From NCBI RefSeq assembly GCF_000317535.1, contig NC_019757.1, positions 3,612,501 to 3,676,500 on the forward strand: a stretch of 64,000 nt of DNA, written 5' to 3'. The DNA comes from Cylindrospermum stagnale PCC 7417. GTDB lineage: Bacteria; Cyanobacteriota; Cyanobacteriia; Cyanobacteriales; Nostocaceae. The notes beneath the pieces were generated by a model. The model did no database searches, had not been told where the DNA came from, and saw nothing but the letters and a program-made list of their open reading frames with translations. Position 1 is the first letter of the stretch. Every line of letters starts with the position of its first letter. Of the stretch, positions 9,345 through 18,188 are shown piece by piece. The position numbers were made by a program, and so were the translations under genes.

Positions 9345-10061
9345 ATGAGCAGCAATTTAGCCGCCAAACTACGTGTAGGCACTAAAAAAGCCCACACAAT
9401 GGCAGAAAATGTAGGTTTTGTCAAGTGCTTTTTAAAGGGAGTTGTGGAGAAGAACTCCTATCGGAAACTGGTTGCTAACTTCTACTTCATCTATTCAGCG
9501 ATGGAAGAAGAGATGGAAAAGCACCAAAACCACCCGATTGTTGGGAAAATTTACTTTCCAGAACTCAATCGCAAGCATACCTTAGAGCAAGACCTGAATT
9601 ATTACTTCGGTTATAACTGGCGGGAGCAAATCCAATTATCTACCGCTGGTGAAGCTTATGTAAAGCGCATCCGGGAATTATCAGCCACAGCCCCAGAATT
9701 GCTAGTCGCTCATTCTTACACCCGTTACCTCGGCGATTTATCTGGGGGACAAATTCTCAAAGGTATTGCCCAAACAGCGATGAAACTGGCTGATGGTGAA
9801 GGTACTGCCTTTTATGAGTTTGCAGATATTACCGATGAGAAGGCATTCAAAGCCCAATATCGGCAAAACTTGGACGAAATGCCCATTGATGATGCTACAG
9901 GCGATCGCATCGTCGAAGAAGCAAATGCCGCTTTTGGGGTGAACATGAAGATGTTCCAAGAATTAGAAGGCAATTTGATCAAAGCCATTGGTATCATGGT
10001 GTTCAACGCCCTGACACGGAAGCGAACACGCGGTGCTACCGAACTTGCTACTGCTGAGTAA
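9345..10061 (+). CDS. ho1: Biliverdin-producing heme oxygenase Ho1
   Basis: A 238-residue soluble heme oxygenase. It opens heme to biliverdin IX-alpha with release of CO and Fe2+, using ferredoxin as electron donor, and so supplies phycobilin synthesis. The proximal heme ligand is H17 (KKAHTMAENVGF). The flexible distal helix is the Gly-rich YLGDLSGGQILKG. The length matches cyanobacterial HO-1, and no membrane anchor is present. It is transcribed alone behind a long leader. The bilin lyase CpcT is encoded 22 kb away in this window. Confidence 0.97.
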   Translation: MSSNLAAKLRVGTKKAHTMAENVGFVKCFLKGVVEKNSYRKLVANFYFIYSAMEEEMEKHQNHPIVGKIYFPELNRKHTLEQDLNYYFGYNWREQIQLSTAGEAYVKRIRELSATAPELLVAHSYTRYLGDLSGGQILKGIAQTAMKLADGEGTAFYEFADITDEKAFKAQYRQNLDEMPIDDATGDRIVEEANAAFGVNMKMFQELEGNLIKAIGIMVFNALTRKRTRGATELATAE

Positions 10062-10187
10062 TGAGTACTGAATACTGAGTTTTAATAAAAACGCTCAAAA
10101 TATCTAGGGGCGATTGTCCTGTGATTGTTTTCGATTGATGAAACCAACCAGAGTGCGATCGCCCCTAAATTTTGATGATATCGCTCT

Positions 10188-10775
10188 TTATTCTGGCAAA
10201 GAAGTTTCTTGCTGCTGTTTTCTAATTGCACGAGCAATCAAAGGAGCCTTTTTTTCTAATCCTATCAGGGTTATTTCACCATCAAGATACATTTGATACC
10301 ATGCTTGACGCTGACGAATGACTCGTTCATCATCGCGTAGATGTAATCGTTGTAGAGTAAATTCGGCTTTTTGGTGTTCCTCTGCTGGAACTGCATCAGT
10401 TAAGACTAATTGCAGGGAAGGTAACAGAATCTCAAACCAGTCATCCCCAACTTGAAACGGATCACAAACTTTATCATCAAGAGTACCTTTGCTACTATTA
10501 ATCCAAGCAGAAGCAAAACGGTAATTACTCCATTCGTAAGTCAAGTGACGATAATTTTCGCAAGATAAGAAATGGTCTACAGTACCAACAGGTTCATACA
10601 TAGCACTATAACCACAAAGATTACCGAAACCATCAGCTAAATAGCTCTTAAAAACTGACCAATATTCTTTCGGTCTTTTTTTTGTATCTGGATTTTTCGC
10701 TAACCAACTATTACCTAATTGTCGTGCTTTTGCATCAAAATCTGGTGGTTCCGGGGGAGGATTTAAATTTAGCAT
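10188..10775 (-). CDS. HNH-type nuclease, PtuB-like partner of the adjacent ATPase
   Basis: A 195-residue protein with an HNH-like core: LCGYSAMYEPVGTVDHF (C54, D67-H68), then YEWSNYRFASAWINSSKG (N84, N93, K96). The D-H and following N residues keep the beta-beta-alpha-metal layout, but the usual second Cys of the zinc knuckle and the Cys before the second Asn are replaced (Ser, Ile). The gene starts 6 bp after the stop of the ATPase gene, so the two are surely co-transcribed. ATPase + HNH pairs of this design are the Septu (PtuA/PtuB) defence class, in which the HNH subunit cuts nucleic acid. The assignment is by architecture; the family was not confirmed by search. Confidence 0.65.
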   Translation of the reverse strand: MLNLNPPPEPPDFDAKARQLGNSWLAKNPDTKKRPKEYWSVFKSYLADGFGNLCGYSAMYEPVGTVDHFLSCENYRHLTYEWSNYRFASAWINSSKGTLDDKVCDPFQVGDDWFEILLPSLQLVLTDAVPAEEHQKAEFTLQRLHLRDDERVIRQRQAWYQMYLDGEITLIGLEKKAPLIARAIRKQQQETSLPE

Positions 10776-10781
10776 CTTTAA

Positions 10782-12026
10782 CTATGCCCCAAATAACCGA
10801 GAATTTCTTTTCTCTGAAGTGACTATCCAACGCGGCCAAAATTGATCGTGTCCTGGTAATAGTTTTGCGAGTTCCTGATGAATTTGCGATTGGGTTCTTA
10901 AATATTCTGGAAAACCATTCATATCATCATCACGCATCCAAGCTTCTGCGGCTTCAATCGCTGTTTCTGCTTCTTGAGAACGAGCTTGTTTGAGTCCAAA
11001 TATTTCTGAGGTTAACCATCCAACTGTATCTCCTTGTTTAGTCCAGTTAACTTCATTTAATGCTACTTCTTTTTCTTGCAATTCAAATAGAAATAATTTA
11101 TCTTGCTCTTCATCAAAGATTGGCTCTAATGAAGCTAGCACAAGTGGAGAATGAGTAGTGACTAAAGCCTGTATTGGCATATTTGGCTTTAACTCATTTA
11201 CCACAGATAAAATAGATGGTAAAATAACTCTTTGCCAGCGAGGATGCAGGTGAGACTCAATTTCATCAATTAGTAAAACTATTTGATTCATCGGTTCTTG
11301 CTTTCGTAGTTCACAAGCTTTTTCGTGTTCGTACCAAGTCCATACCAACAAATAAGCAAGTCCGAGAATACGCTTCATTCCTGCTGATGCTTGGGTGATA
11401 GGAATATTACCATAAGGAAGATTAATTGTGGGAATGTCTCGCACATCATCCACAGATACTCGCGTTGGCTCTCCTATTTCTATCCATTCATCAGGATGAG
11501 GAGCAAGTCTTTTGATTACATCAGATAAAAGTTGAAATGGCATCTTGTGTGGTCGATTCTGCCATGTTACCCAATCGTGAATTAGACCGTTGCAAAGAAC
11601 TTTTCCCTTTAATTTCAAGCCATTCCAAAGTGTATTTGGAGTAAAACTATACGCATCTTTATGGTTGCGAGCAGGGTCAAAAATAGAGAAGCCACCATCA
11701 ACACGAACAAAAATAACTACCTCGTTTAATTCAGGAAGTAAATGCCTACTCAGCCATTGTTGTGCAGAAAAATTAAAGCCGCTCTCATAGTCCCTTACAC
11801 CATATTTGGTGTGAATTTTGGAGATAATTTCAGGATGTTCTTCTGTTAGTTTTCGCGGATAAGCGGGTTGATCTACCCAATTTCCAGTAAGTACCCACCA
11901 AGCAACCTCAAGTAAAAAGCTTTTACCTAGTCCATTATCCCCAGTAAAAATGTTGATCCTATCACTAAATTCAACATCAAATTGAGGAGCAGTCCCAATA
12001 GACGTTAAGTGAAGTTCTTTTAGCAT
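10782..12026 (-). CDS. AAA/ABC-type ATPase, PtuA-like (candidate Septu defence ATPase)
   Basis: A 414-residue SMC/ABC-class ATPase. Walker A is GDNGLGKS (29-36), a signature-like QASAGMKR is at 212-219, Walker B is LLIDEIESHLHP with D254-E255, and a switch His lies in TTHSPL (H292). The long insert between Walker A and the signature is what RecF/OLD/PtuA-type defence ATPases carry. It is the promoter-proximal gene of a two-gene minus-strand operon with the HNH protein. No HIP1 octamer lies in either gene, unlike the flanking core genes, which suggests recent acquisition. Alternatives are an orphan OLD-like ATPase or another AAA_15/AAA_21 subfamily. Confidence 0.75.
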   Translation of the reverse strand: MLKELHLTSIGTAPQFDVEFSDRINIFTGDNGLGKSFLLEVAWWVLTGNWVDQPAYPRKLTEEHPEIISKIHTKYGVRDYESGFNFSAQQWLSRHLLPELNEVVIFVRVDGGFSIFDPARNHKDAYSFTPNTLWNGLKLKGKVLCNGLIHDWVTWQNRPHKMPFQLLSDVIKRLAPHPDEWIEIGEPTRVSVDDVRDIPTINLPYGNIPITQASAGMKRILGLAYLLVWTWYEHEKACELRKQEPMNQIVLLIDEIESHLHPRWQRVILPSILSVVNELKPNMPIQALVTTHSPLVLASLEPIFDEEQDKLFLFELQEKEVALNEVNWTKQGDTVGWLTSEIFGLKQARSQEAETAIEAAEAWMRDDDMNGFPEYLRTQSQIHQELAKLLPGHDQFWPRWIVTSEKRNSRLFGA

Positions 12027-12235
12027 TTGACTACTCCTTTAGCATCCGGTTTAACCTTTACCGTCAATTTAACGAATGACCCACCATAAATCATTCTCGC
12101 ATAATAGAAATATACAAATACCAATATAAATAATTGATGTAGTAAGTTGATGCTTACTTACGCTTTCAGCCCATTAATTGATTTTGTAGCGTATGGTGTA
12201 AAATATAAGCTGTTTAAGAAAATTATACACAAAAC

Positions 12236-13270
12236 ATGGCAACAAAAATTCCTGTCACAGTCATCACAGGCTTTTTAGGTAGTGGTAAAACCAGCCTAAT
12301 TCGCCATCTACTACAAAACAACCAAGGACGCCGCATTGCTGTTTTAGTCAACGAATTTGGGGAACTCGGAATTGATGGCGAATTACTAAAATCCTGTCAA
12401 ATTTGCCCCGAAGATGGTGACAGTAATATCTTTGAATTAACTAACGGCTGCTTATGCTGTACCGTACAGGAAGAATTTTTTCCGACGATGCTAGAGTTAA
12501 TTAAGCGGCGAGATAGCATCGACTGTATTTTAATTGAAACCTCTGGTTTAGCTTTACCAAAACCCCTAATTAAAGCTTTTCGCTGGCAGGAAATTCGCAA
12601 CGCTGCCACTGTTGACGCTGTAATTACCGTGGTAGACTGTGCTGCGGTGGCTGCGGGAACCTTTGCTAGTGATTTAGAAGCGATCGCATCCCAACGGCAA
12701 GCAGATGATAGTCTAGAACACGAAACACCATTGCAAGAACTGTTTGAAGACCAACTTGCTTGTGCAGACTTGGTGGTTTTGAATAAAACCGACTTAGTAG
12801 ATGCTGAGACACAAGCGCGAGTTGAGGAATTTATTAAACAAGAATTACCCAGAGTGGTGAAAATAGTCGCCAGCGATGGCGGTAAACTAGATGCATCAAT
12901 ATTGCTAGGATTTCAAGCCGCAGTTGAAGATAATTTAGATAGCCGTCCCAGCCATCACGACAGTGAAGAAGACCACGACCACGATGAAGAGATTACCTCA
13001 ACTCACCTAATTTTAGACCGTGCCTTTGACCCAGAAAAGCTACAAAAACAACTGCAAACACTGGCACAGCAACAGGAGATTTACAGAATCAAAGGCTTTG
13101 TGGCAGTTCCTAATAAACCCATGCGTCTAGTTATGCAAGGTGTCGGGACTCGATTTGATAAATTTTACGATCGTCCTTGGCAACCAGAAGAATTACGGCA
13201 AACCCGCTTAGTTTTCATCGGTCGTGATTTAAAATATTCAGAAATCGAATCACAACTTGTGGCTTTGTAA
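12236..13270 (+). CDS. cobW: CobW-type G3E GTPase (metal chaperone)
   Basis: A 344-residue COG0523 GTPase. The P-loop is GFLGSGKTS (12-20), the metal-binding CxCC motif is CLCC (72-75), and NKTD provides base recognition. A His/Asp-rich stretch follows (SHHDSEEDHDHDEE, near 240), then the CobW C-terminal domain. COG0523 proteins deliver Zn or Co to client enzymes. The name CobW reflects similarity to the cobalamin-linked branch, but the metal cannot be told from sequence alone. The ABA4-like gene starts 2 bp after the stop codon, so the two are probably in one transcript. Confidence 0.88.
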   Translation: MATKIPVTVITGFLGSGKTSLIRHLLQNNQGRRIAVLVNEFGELGIDGELLKSCQICPEDGDSNIFELTNGCLCCTVQEEFFPTMLELIKRRDSIDCILIETSGLALPKPLIKAFRWQEIRNAATVDAVITVVDCAAVAAGTFASDLEAIASQRQADDSLEHETPLQELFEDQLACADLVVLNKTDLVDAETQARVEEFIKQELPRVVKIVASDGGKLDASILLGFQAAVEDNLDSRPSHHDSEEDHDHDEEITSTHLILDRAFDPEKLQKQLQTLAQQQEIYRIKGFVAVPNKPMRLVMQGVGTRFDKFYDRPWQPEELRQTRLVFIGRDLKYSEIESQLVAL

Positions 13271-13271
13271 G

Positions 13272-13751
13272 ATGAATATCACACAACTATTTAGCATTGC
13301 TAATATTTTTGTCTTGCCATTTTGGACATTGATGATTTTTCTGCCAAACTAGAAAGTAACACGGCGGATAATGGAATCCTATTTGCCTTTTGTGGTCTTA
13401 GCTGTGGCGTATCTATATTTGTTTGTTAGCAGCATTACACCAGAAAATGCCCAGGCTTTATCAAATCCCCCATTAGCTGATATTGCGAGATTTTTTAGCG
13501 ATGAAACAGCCGCTGCTACAGGCTGGATTCATTTTCTAGTTATGGATTTATTTGTCGGTAGATGGATATATTGGGAAGGACAGAAAACAGGAATTTGGAC
13601 ATTTCATTCCCTCTCCCTCTGCTTGTTTGCTGGCCCTATGGGATTGCTTTCTCACATCTTGACTTACTGGATAACTAAAACCTTCTTTCCGCGTTCTGAA
13701 ACGGAAGCAGCAACAGTAGTAGAAAAAACTGCGTCATCAACTGGAATGTAG
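13272..13751 (+). pseudogene. ABA4-like membrane protein gene interrupted by an in-frame amber codon
   Basis: Read straight through, 13272-13751 encodes a ~159-residue membrane protein of the ABA4-like family (DUF4281), with segments FSIANIFVLPFWTLMIFLP, LPFVVLAVAYLYLFV, GWIHFLVMDLFVGRWIYWEG and SLCLFAGPMGLLSHILTYWI. Plant ABA4 is needed for neoxanthin formation; the role in bacteria is unclear. A single TAG at 13350-13352 interrupts it after residue 26, at a place where a Trp (TGG) before KVTRR would be expected; both halves are in the same frame. Initiation at the internal ATG 13371 would give a 126-residue product lacking the first helix. Either a recent nonsense mutation or a sequencing error. 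Confidence 0.82.
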
Positions 13752-13788
13752 GTTTTAATCATGACTAATTGCCGCTTGATGCTGAGTT

Positions 13789-14538
13789 TTACCCTCGCAT
13801 CAGGCGGTAATCAACTCCACCGTAAACATTGATTGCTTGCCCATGAATAGCACGCGATTGATGGGAAGCTAAAAACAGCGCCACATCTGCCACTTCTTCA
13901 GGTTCCATAAAGTAGCTGTCATTCACCGGAGTACCATCTGCCTCTAGTAAAGTTTTGCCCATATCTGTTTTCACCCCAGCAGGACACAGCGCATTGACGC
14001 GGACTTTATAGGCGCGTGCTTCATCTGCTAATGCTTCCATAAAGCCGAGTACAGCAAATTTGCTGGCACAATATGCAGAGTTGTATGCATAGCCAAGTTT
14101 ACCCGAATCCGAAGCTATCAAAATGATATTGCCTTGGCGTTGATTATAGAAATTAGGTAATACGGCTTGACAACAGAAGAAGGCACCTAGTAAATTGACA
14201 TCCAACATAGCCTGAAATTCAGCACGCGGTAAGTCAGCAACAAAATATCGACGCTGAATGCCAGCATTCGTCACCAAAATATCGATTTTACCAAAGGTTG
14301 TAAGTGTTTGTAACACCATATCAGCCACCGCTTGCTCATGGGTGACATCAATCGGTATAGCGAGTGCGTTTCTACCCAGTTTTTTGATTGCATCCGCAGT
14401 TTCAATGGCTAATTCGGGAGATTTGTCAGCAATAATAACATTCGCCCCCTCACTAGCGAAAGTGAGAGCAATTGCCCGGCCGATGCCTTTACCAGCGCCC
14501 GTAACAATGGCAACTTTATCAATAAGTTGCTCTGACAC
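13789..14538 (-). CDS. SDR family oxidoreductase
   Basis: A 249-residue classical short-chain dehydrogenase. It has the Rossmann motif TGAGKGIG (13-20), the structural NAG motif (LVTNAGIQ), and the catalytic set S143, Y156 and K160 (SAYCASK). Asp38 after the second beta strand (IIADKS) favours NAD(H) over NADP(H). The closest general annotations are glucose 1-dehydrogenase or 3-oxoacyl-reductase-like, but the substrate cannot be assigned. It is convergent with the cobW/ABA4-like transcript and 37 bp from it. Confidence 0.9.
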   Translation of the reverse strand: MSEQLIDKVAIVTGAGKGIGRAIALTFASEGANVIIADKSPELAIETADAIKKLGRNALAIPIDVTHEQAVADMVLQTLTTFGKIDILVTNAGIQRRYFVADLPRAEFQAMLDVNLLGAFFCCQAVLPNFYNQRQGNIILIASDSGKLGYAYNSAYCASKFAVLGFMEALADEARAYKVRVNALCPAGVKTDMGKTLLEADGTPVNDSYFMEPEEVADVALFLASHQSRAIHGQAINVYGGVDYRLMRG

Positions 14539-14740
14539 TAAATGAATTCCTTTTACAAAATATTGTTATTAGTTTATCAGAAAGCAAGGGGGTATTTTCC
14601 GCAGTTTCAGCAGAATGAAGGGGCGACAGTGGCTGAAATAACGGATTTATTGGGTGGTATCAAAACAAAGAAAGTTGGCTTTGAAAGTTTTGGTAATGGG
14701 AAATTAGAAAAATCTGATTACCCATTACCCAATTATCAAA

Positions 14741-14959
14741 TTAAGAAGCTTTAGCTGTTCGATAGTTGGCATCTAACCAACAGCGCGGTAGACGTTCACC
14801 GGAAGGAAAGACCAGATTTTCTTTTTTAAAAGTATCAGGGTCTTGTTCTTCTTCACCTTCTTGGTCTTGTGCGTGAACGGTAGCACTATTGGGGTCGATT
14901 AATTCTTGAAGGTCAAGAATTTTTACCAAATCTTCGGTATCTTTGAGTTGTAAAAACAT
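14741..14959 (-). CDS. Small conserved cyanobacterial protein, function unknown
   Basis: A 72-residue acidic soluble protein (FLQLKDTEDLVKILDLQELIDP..., an EGEEEQDPDTF centre, then FPSGERLPRCWLDANYR). It has one Cys and no membrane segment. It starts 3 bp after the DUF3181 gene on the same strand, so it is almost certainly co-translated with it. I know of no function for either. Confidence 0.75.
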   Translation of the reverse strand: MFLQLKDTEDLVKILDLQELIDPNSATVHAQDQEGEEEQDPDTFKKENLVFPSGERLPRCWLDANYRTAKAS

Positions 14960-14962
14960 AAT

Positions 14963-15271
14963 TTATATTTCGCGCTGATACTTTTCTAAAATATCTACAA
15001 GGCTGACTTGGCATTGCAGAGGTAATAAATCGATTAAAGAAATTTCCCGTCTGCCGCCGCCAATTTTAACTGGAATTGATGCCAATACTTCCATCACTTG
15101 GTCTTCGTTAACAGCTTTGGAAGTAATTAATGGATACAACTGTTCAGCGACAATGCTGTGCAGTTTGGCATCGGATAGATAAAGATGCCACTTAGCAATG
15201 TCTATGTAGACGGTTTCGCCAATTTCAGATGCTAGGGCTTCCAGTAGTTCCGTGGTGTTTGTTTTAGCCAT
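14963..15271 (-). CDS. DUF3181 family protein
   Basis: A 102-residue protein matching the cyanobacterial DUF3181 family, recognised from its N-terminal block LLEALASEIGETVYIDIAKW followed by HLYLSDAKLH and a C-terminal LVDILEKYQREI. It is soluble, mostly helical, and restricted to oxygenic phototrophs as far as I know. It is the first gene of a two-gene operon with the 72-residue protein. Function unknown. Confidence 0.85.
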   Translation of the reverse strand: MAKTNTTELLEALASEIGETVYIDIAKWHLYLSDAKLHSIVAEQLYPLITSKAVNEDQVMEVLASIPVKIGGGRREISLIDLLPLQCQVSLVDILEKYQREI

Positions 15272-15386
15272 AAAATAACCCTATATAAAGAGCAAAAACT
15301 CTCAGGCTATTTAGTATTATCGCTCAATTAACTAGGCTGACACTACCCCCACAGGTTACATTTGCCCTAGCTTCAGCAGTCCCTCT

Positions 15387-15644
15387 TCAGGTGGACTTGG
15401 GTGGTGTTTCGGAGTAATTGGCGATCGCCCGAATATAAATCAGATGCACCAACAACACTCCTACCCAACTTAGGGTCAACAACGGCAGCCACTCCCAGGT
15501 AGTTGCTTTCAAGATATGGAAAAACCACAACCCAGAATTAATCGTAGCGGCGACTCCTACATGTATGGCAAAATTCATCAGGTCGTCTAACTTGCGGAAA
15601 TCGGGGTCTTTGCGATCGGGTTTGCGAGGCCAGCGAGGAGGCAT
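15387..15644 (-). CDS. 2TM domain protein
   Basis: An 85-residue membrane protein with a basic N-terminus (PPRWPRKPDRKDPDFRKLDD) and two hydrophobic helices (MNFAIHVGVAATINSGLWFF and EWLPLLTLSWVGVLLVHLIYI), the layout of the 2TM family (PF13239). It may help anchor or assemble a plasma- or thylakoid-membrane complex; no function is known. It stands alone, 115 bp upstream of the DUF3181 start. Confidence 0.8.
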   Translation of the reverse strand: MPPRWPRKPDRKDPDFRKLDDLMNFAIHVGVAATINSGLWFFHILKATTWEWLPLLTLSWVGVLLVHLIYIRAIANYSETPPKST

Positions 15645-16031
15645 AAATATTTGTTACAGACTTTAACACACCATATTCATTTTAAGGGTTTTGGGGGCAC
15701 GAAGCAAAGCTGTGTTCGACGAGGCAGTCCGAAGGCTACCTGAGATAGCAAGAATTTGGATCACTCTAATTTCTTTTATATCTCGCTTATTTGAAAATTT
15801 ACTTTTCGTCGTCATGAGGTGTATAACTCTGTTTTAAATTTCAACTAATAACCGGATTTAGTATTATCCAAAGTTACACGTATCAAGTTATAAAAAACTT
15901 CATCAACCGAGCGAATGACCTTTTTTATCTGACTTTAGACTCTTATAAGTTAACAATGATTCATCTTTTGATAGAGGATGTAAATACATCAACTTGTGAA
16001 GATATAAATAACCTTTATAGGTAGAAGAAAA
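15645..16031. other. 387-bp intergenic region
   Basis: Divergent promoter region between the 2TM gene (minus) and the DUF2795 gene (plus). Bases 15695-15745 hold a GC-rich degenerate element (GAAGCAAAGC...AGTCCGAAGGC) of the kind scattered in Nostoc intergenic DNA. The rest is AT-rich and I see no gene. Confidence 0.6.
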
Positions 16032-16229
16032 ATGGCTAAAACCAACCCAGTTGAAATCCAAAAACACTTAAAAGGTGTTGACTATCCTGCTGATAAACAA
16101 GAATTGATTGATCATGCTAGAAAGCAAGGTGCTGATAGGGAAATTCTCTCATTATTAGAGCAATTGCCAGAAGACGAAGAGTATGAAAGCCCTACCGAAC
16201 TCAACAAAGCTTTAGGTGAGATTCAGTAG
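16032..16229 (+). CDS. DUF2795 domain protein
   Basis: A 65-residue protein that is almost entirely a DUF2795 domain, with the diagnostic HLKGVDYPADKQELIDHAR followed by LLEQLPEDEEYESPTEL. It is small, soluble and acidic. Family members are often linked to stress responses, but no biochemical role is established. Its stop codon lies 1 bp from the stop of moaC on the other strand. Confidence 0.9.
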   Translation: MAKTNPVEIQKHLKGVDYPADKQELIDHARKQGADREILSLLEQLPEDEEYESPTELNKALGEIQ

Positions 16230-16230
16230 C

Positions 16231-16740
16231 CTATAATTCTGGCGGGGTATAATCTCCAGATTTCCCGCCAGTCTTACTTACCAAACGAATTGATTCAATT
16301 TGAATCGATTTTTCTAAGGCTTTCGCCATATCGTACAAAGTCAAAGCCGCAATCGAAACGGCGGTTAAAGCTTCCATTTCCACACCTGTTTCGGCTTTGG
16401 TTTTGACTGTGGCATAAATTTGATAACCAGGTAGTTGGGGATTGGCTGTCACCTCGACTGTAATTTTTTGCAAGGGCAACGGATGACACAGGGGAATCAA
16501 ATTAGATGTTTGCTTGGCTGCCATAATCCCAGCTAACCTGGCAGTTGCCAATACATCTCCTTTCGGAGCATTTCCGGCTTGAATGGCGGCGAAGGTGGCT
16601 GGCAGCATTCGCACTTGGGCTGTGGCTACTGCTTGGCGGACGGTGGGCGCTTTACCAGACACGTCCACCATCTGTGCTTCTCCCTCGTGGTCTAGATGAG
16701 TGAGGTTGGCAAAATTAGTTGGAAAATTCTCTTGCGTCAT
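16231..16740 (-). CDS. moaC: MoaC, cyclic pyranopterin monophosphate synthase
   Basis: A 169-residue enzyme of molybdenum cofactor synthesis. It converts the 3',8-cyclo-GTP made by MoaA into cyclic pyranopterin monophosphate. Conserved blocks are [29 protein letters not shown] and [24 protein letters not shown], ending in SKTGGKSG. The length is typical. No other moa gene lies in the window. Confidence 0.97.
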   Translation of the reverse strand: MTQENFPTNFANLTHLDHEGEAQMVDVSGKAPTVRQAVATAQVRMLPATFAAIQAGNAPKGDVLATARLAGIMAAKQTSNLIPLCHPLPLQKITVEVTANPQLPGYQIYATVKTKAETGVEMEALTAVSIAALTLYDMAKALEKSIQIESIRLVSKTGGKSGDYTPPEL

Positions 16741-16775
16741 TTGGGTTAATAGTGCTATTATAAGTTTCTGAACAG

Positions 16776-16849
16776 GGGCGTGTAGCTCAGTGGACTAGAG
16801 CACGTGGCTACGGACCACGGTGTCGGGGGTTCGAATCCCTCCTCGCCCG
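16776..16849 (+). tRNA. tRNA-Arg (anticodon ACG)
   Basis: A complete 74-nt cloverleaf. The acceptor stem GGGCGTG/CTCGCCC has one U-U mismatch. The D arm is AGCTCAGTGGACTAGAGC. The anticodon stem CGTGG/CCACG encloses loop CTACGGA with anticodon ACG. The T arm is GGGGG-TTCGAAT-CCCTC, and G is the discriminator base. CCA is not encoded. A34 is expected to be deaminated to inosine to read CGU/CGC/CGA. Confidence 0.97.
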
Positions 16850-16864
16850 TTAATGAAAAACATT

Positions 16865-16908
16865 GTAGAGACATGATGAGTGTAAAAACACGTTTATCAT
16901 GTCTTTAC
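16865..16908. terminator. Bidirectional hairpin downstream of tRNA-Arg
   Basis: An 8-bp perfect stem (GACATGAT 16870-16877 with ATCATGTC 16896-16903) encloses a second GTGT/ACAC stem and is followed by a T-rich run. It lies between the tRNA and the convergent MFS gene, so it can end both. Its GTAGAGAC...GTCTTTAC flanks resemble a dispersed palindromic repeat seen elsewhere in the window. Confidence 0.7.
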
Positions 16909-16912
16909 TTTT

Positions 16913-18142
16913 CTATTTGTTTAAGGCATAGGCATCTTGACCACGACCAAGGGAAAAGCGCAGGGAATTGAGAAAGCCTTTGCTGGATTGGGTGAGAAAG
17001 ATTAGCAGTGCCACAAAAGTTAAAACTGCACCGTAACCAAACATATTGCGGTAGCCGACAAGTTCAGCGACAGCACCGAGAAGCGGGGCAGCGATCGCCA
17101 TTCCCAAATCCAATCCAGCGATGGAGATGGCAAAAATTCGCCCTCTTTCTTGGGGGAGTGAGCGGTCTGCCATCATGGTAGTAATCATGGAAATCAGCGT
17201 CCCACCGCCGCAGCCTTCAGCGATCGCTGCTAGCAAGAATGCGATCGCGCTGTTGGCTTGCCATAATATTAATGATGCCAAAGTGTAAGCAATGATGCTG
17301 CAAGTGATAAACAATCCACGACCAACGCGATCGCTTACCCGACCGGCAAACAGCCTGATCACAAAACTAGAGATGGCCGCAGCGGTGAAAAATAACCCAG
17401 CATTCAAATCCACTCCCGTTGATTTGATAAATAAGGCCACAAAAGTATGCACAGACCCCAGCGACACACCAACTAGCAACATAACCGCAGATGGCACCCT
17501 CACCCGTGGACTGATCAGAATTTGCCAAAATTGACTATCCTTACCCGCTGTTTTCATCTGTGTTTGTACGGGTGGATTGGTCATTTGGGCTATACCCAAC
17601 ACCGCCACAAAAGCCAATTCAGCAGCTAACAAAAATAAGACTTGATCACCAGCCGCAGCCTGGAAATAACCTCCCAAGGCAGGGCCAATTGCTAAACCAA
17701 TGGGAGTCACTAGACTCATATAACCAATGATTTCACCACGATTTTTGACCGGAGCTAAATCTGCTACCAAGGCGGTGTAGCCAGTGGTAAAAGCGGCGAT
17801 GCTAATACCATGAAAGATCCGCACCAAAATCAAGAGAGAAAGTGATCTGAATGCTATATAGCCAAAGGGTGCGATCGTCGCCACAATTGCACCAATCAAC
17901 AAAATAAATTTGCGTCCACGTTGGTCTGCTAGCCGTCCCAACATGGGGCGAAACAGCAACAGTCCGATGGCGAAACTGCCGATGACAAGGCCAATTTGTT
18001 GTTTGCTTCCCCCCACGGACTCAATGTAAAGGGGTAAAGTTGGTAACAACGCCGCCATACTAGACCAGAATAATAAACCTGCTGTAAATAAAATCAGCAG
18101 ATTCTGCCGCAGATGGGTATCAAAATTCTGAAAAATTTTCAA
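16913..18142 (-). CDS. MFS transporter
   Basis: A 409-residue major facilitator with about twelve hydrophobic helices. The loop 2-3 motif GRLADQRGRKFIL is the classic MFS motif A, repeated in the second half as GRVSDRVGRGLFI, and the GAP-like motif IGPALGGYFQAAAG fits a drug/H+ antiporter-like member. The substrate is not predictable. The gene is convergent with the tRNA, and the downstream glycosyltransferase shares its strand 46 bp before its start. Confidence 0.92.
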   Translation of the reverse strand: MKIFQNFDTHLRQNLLILFTAGLLFWSSMAALLPTLPLYIESVGGSKQQIGLVIGSFAIGLLLFRPMLGRLADQRGRKFILLIGAIVATIAPFGYIAFRSLSLLILVRIFHGISIAAFTTGYTALVADLAPVKNRGEIIGYMSLVTPIGLAIGPALGGYFQAAAGDQVLFLLAAELAFVAVLGIAQMTNPPVQTQMKTAGKDSQFWQILISPRVRVPSAVMLLVGVSLGSVHTFVALFIKSTGVDLNAGLFFTAAAISSFVIRLFAGRVSDRVGRGLFITCSIIAYTLASLILWQANSAIAFLLAAIAEGCGGGTLISMITTMMADRSLPQERGRIFAISIAGLDLGMAIAAPLLGAVAELVGYRNMFGYGAVLTFVALLIFLTQSSKGFLNSLRFSLGRGQDAYALNK

Positions 18143-18188
18143 AACAGATGCAATTTAATGCTAGGTGTGTTTAATGCCCATAGTTACA

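Noticed and set aside
10105-10167. 10-bp inverted repeat TAGGGGCGAT/ATCGCCCCTA between ho1 and the HNH gene
   Set aside because: The loop is 43 nt with no T run, and one arm is a HIP1-adjacent GCGATCGCCCC string common in these genomes. Too weak for a terminator call.
14542-14754. 70-codon ORF between the SDR and the 72-residue protein gene
   Set aside because: It overlaps the end of the conserved minus-strand gene, lacks a ribosome binding site and shows no family features.
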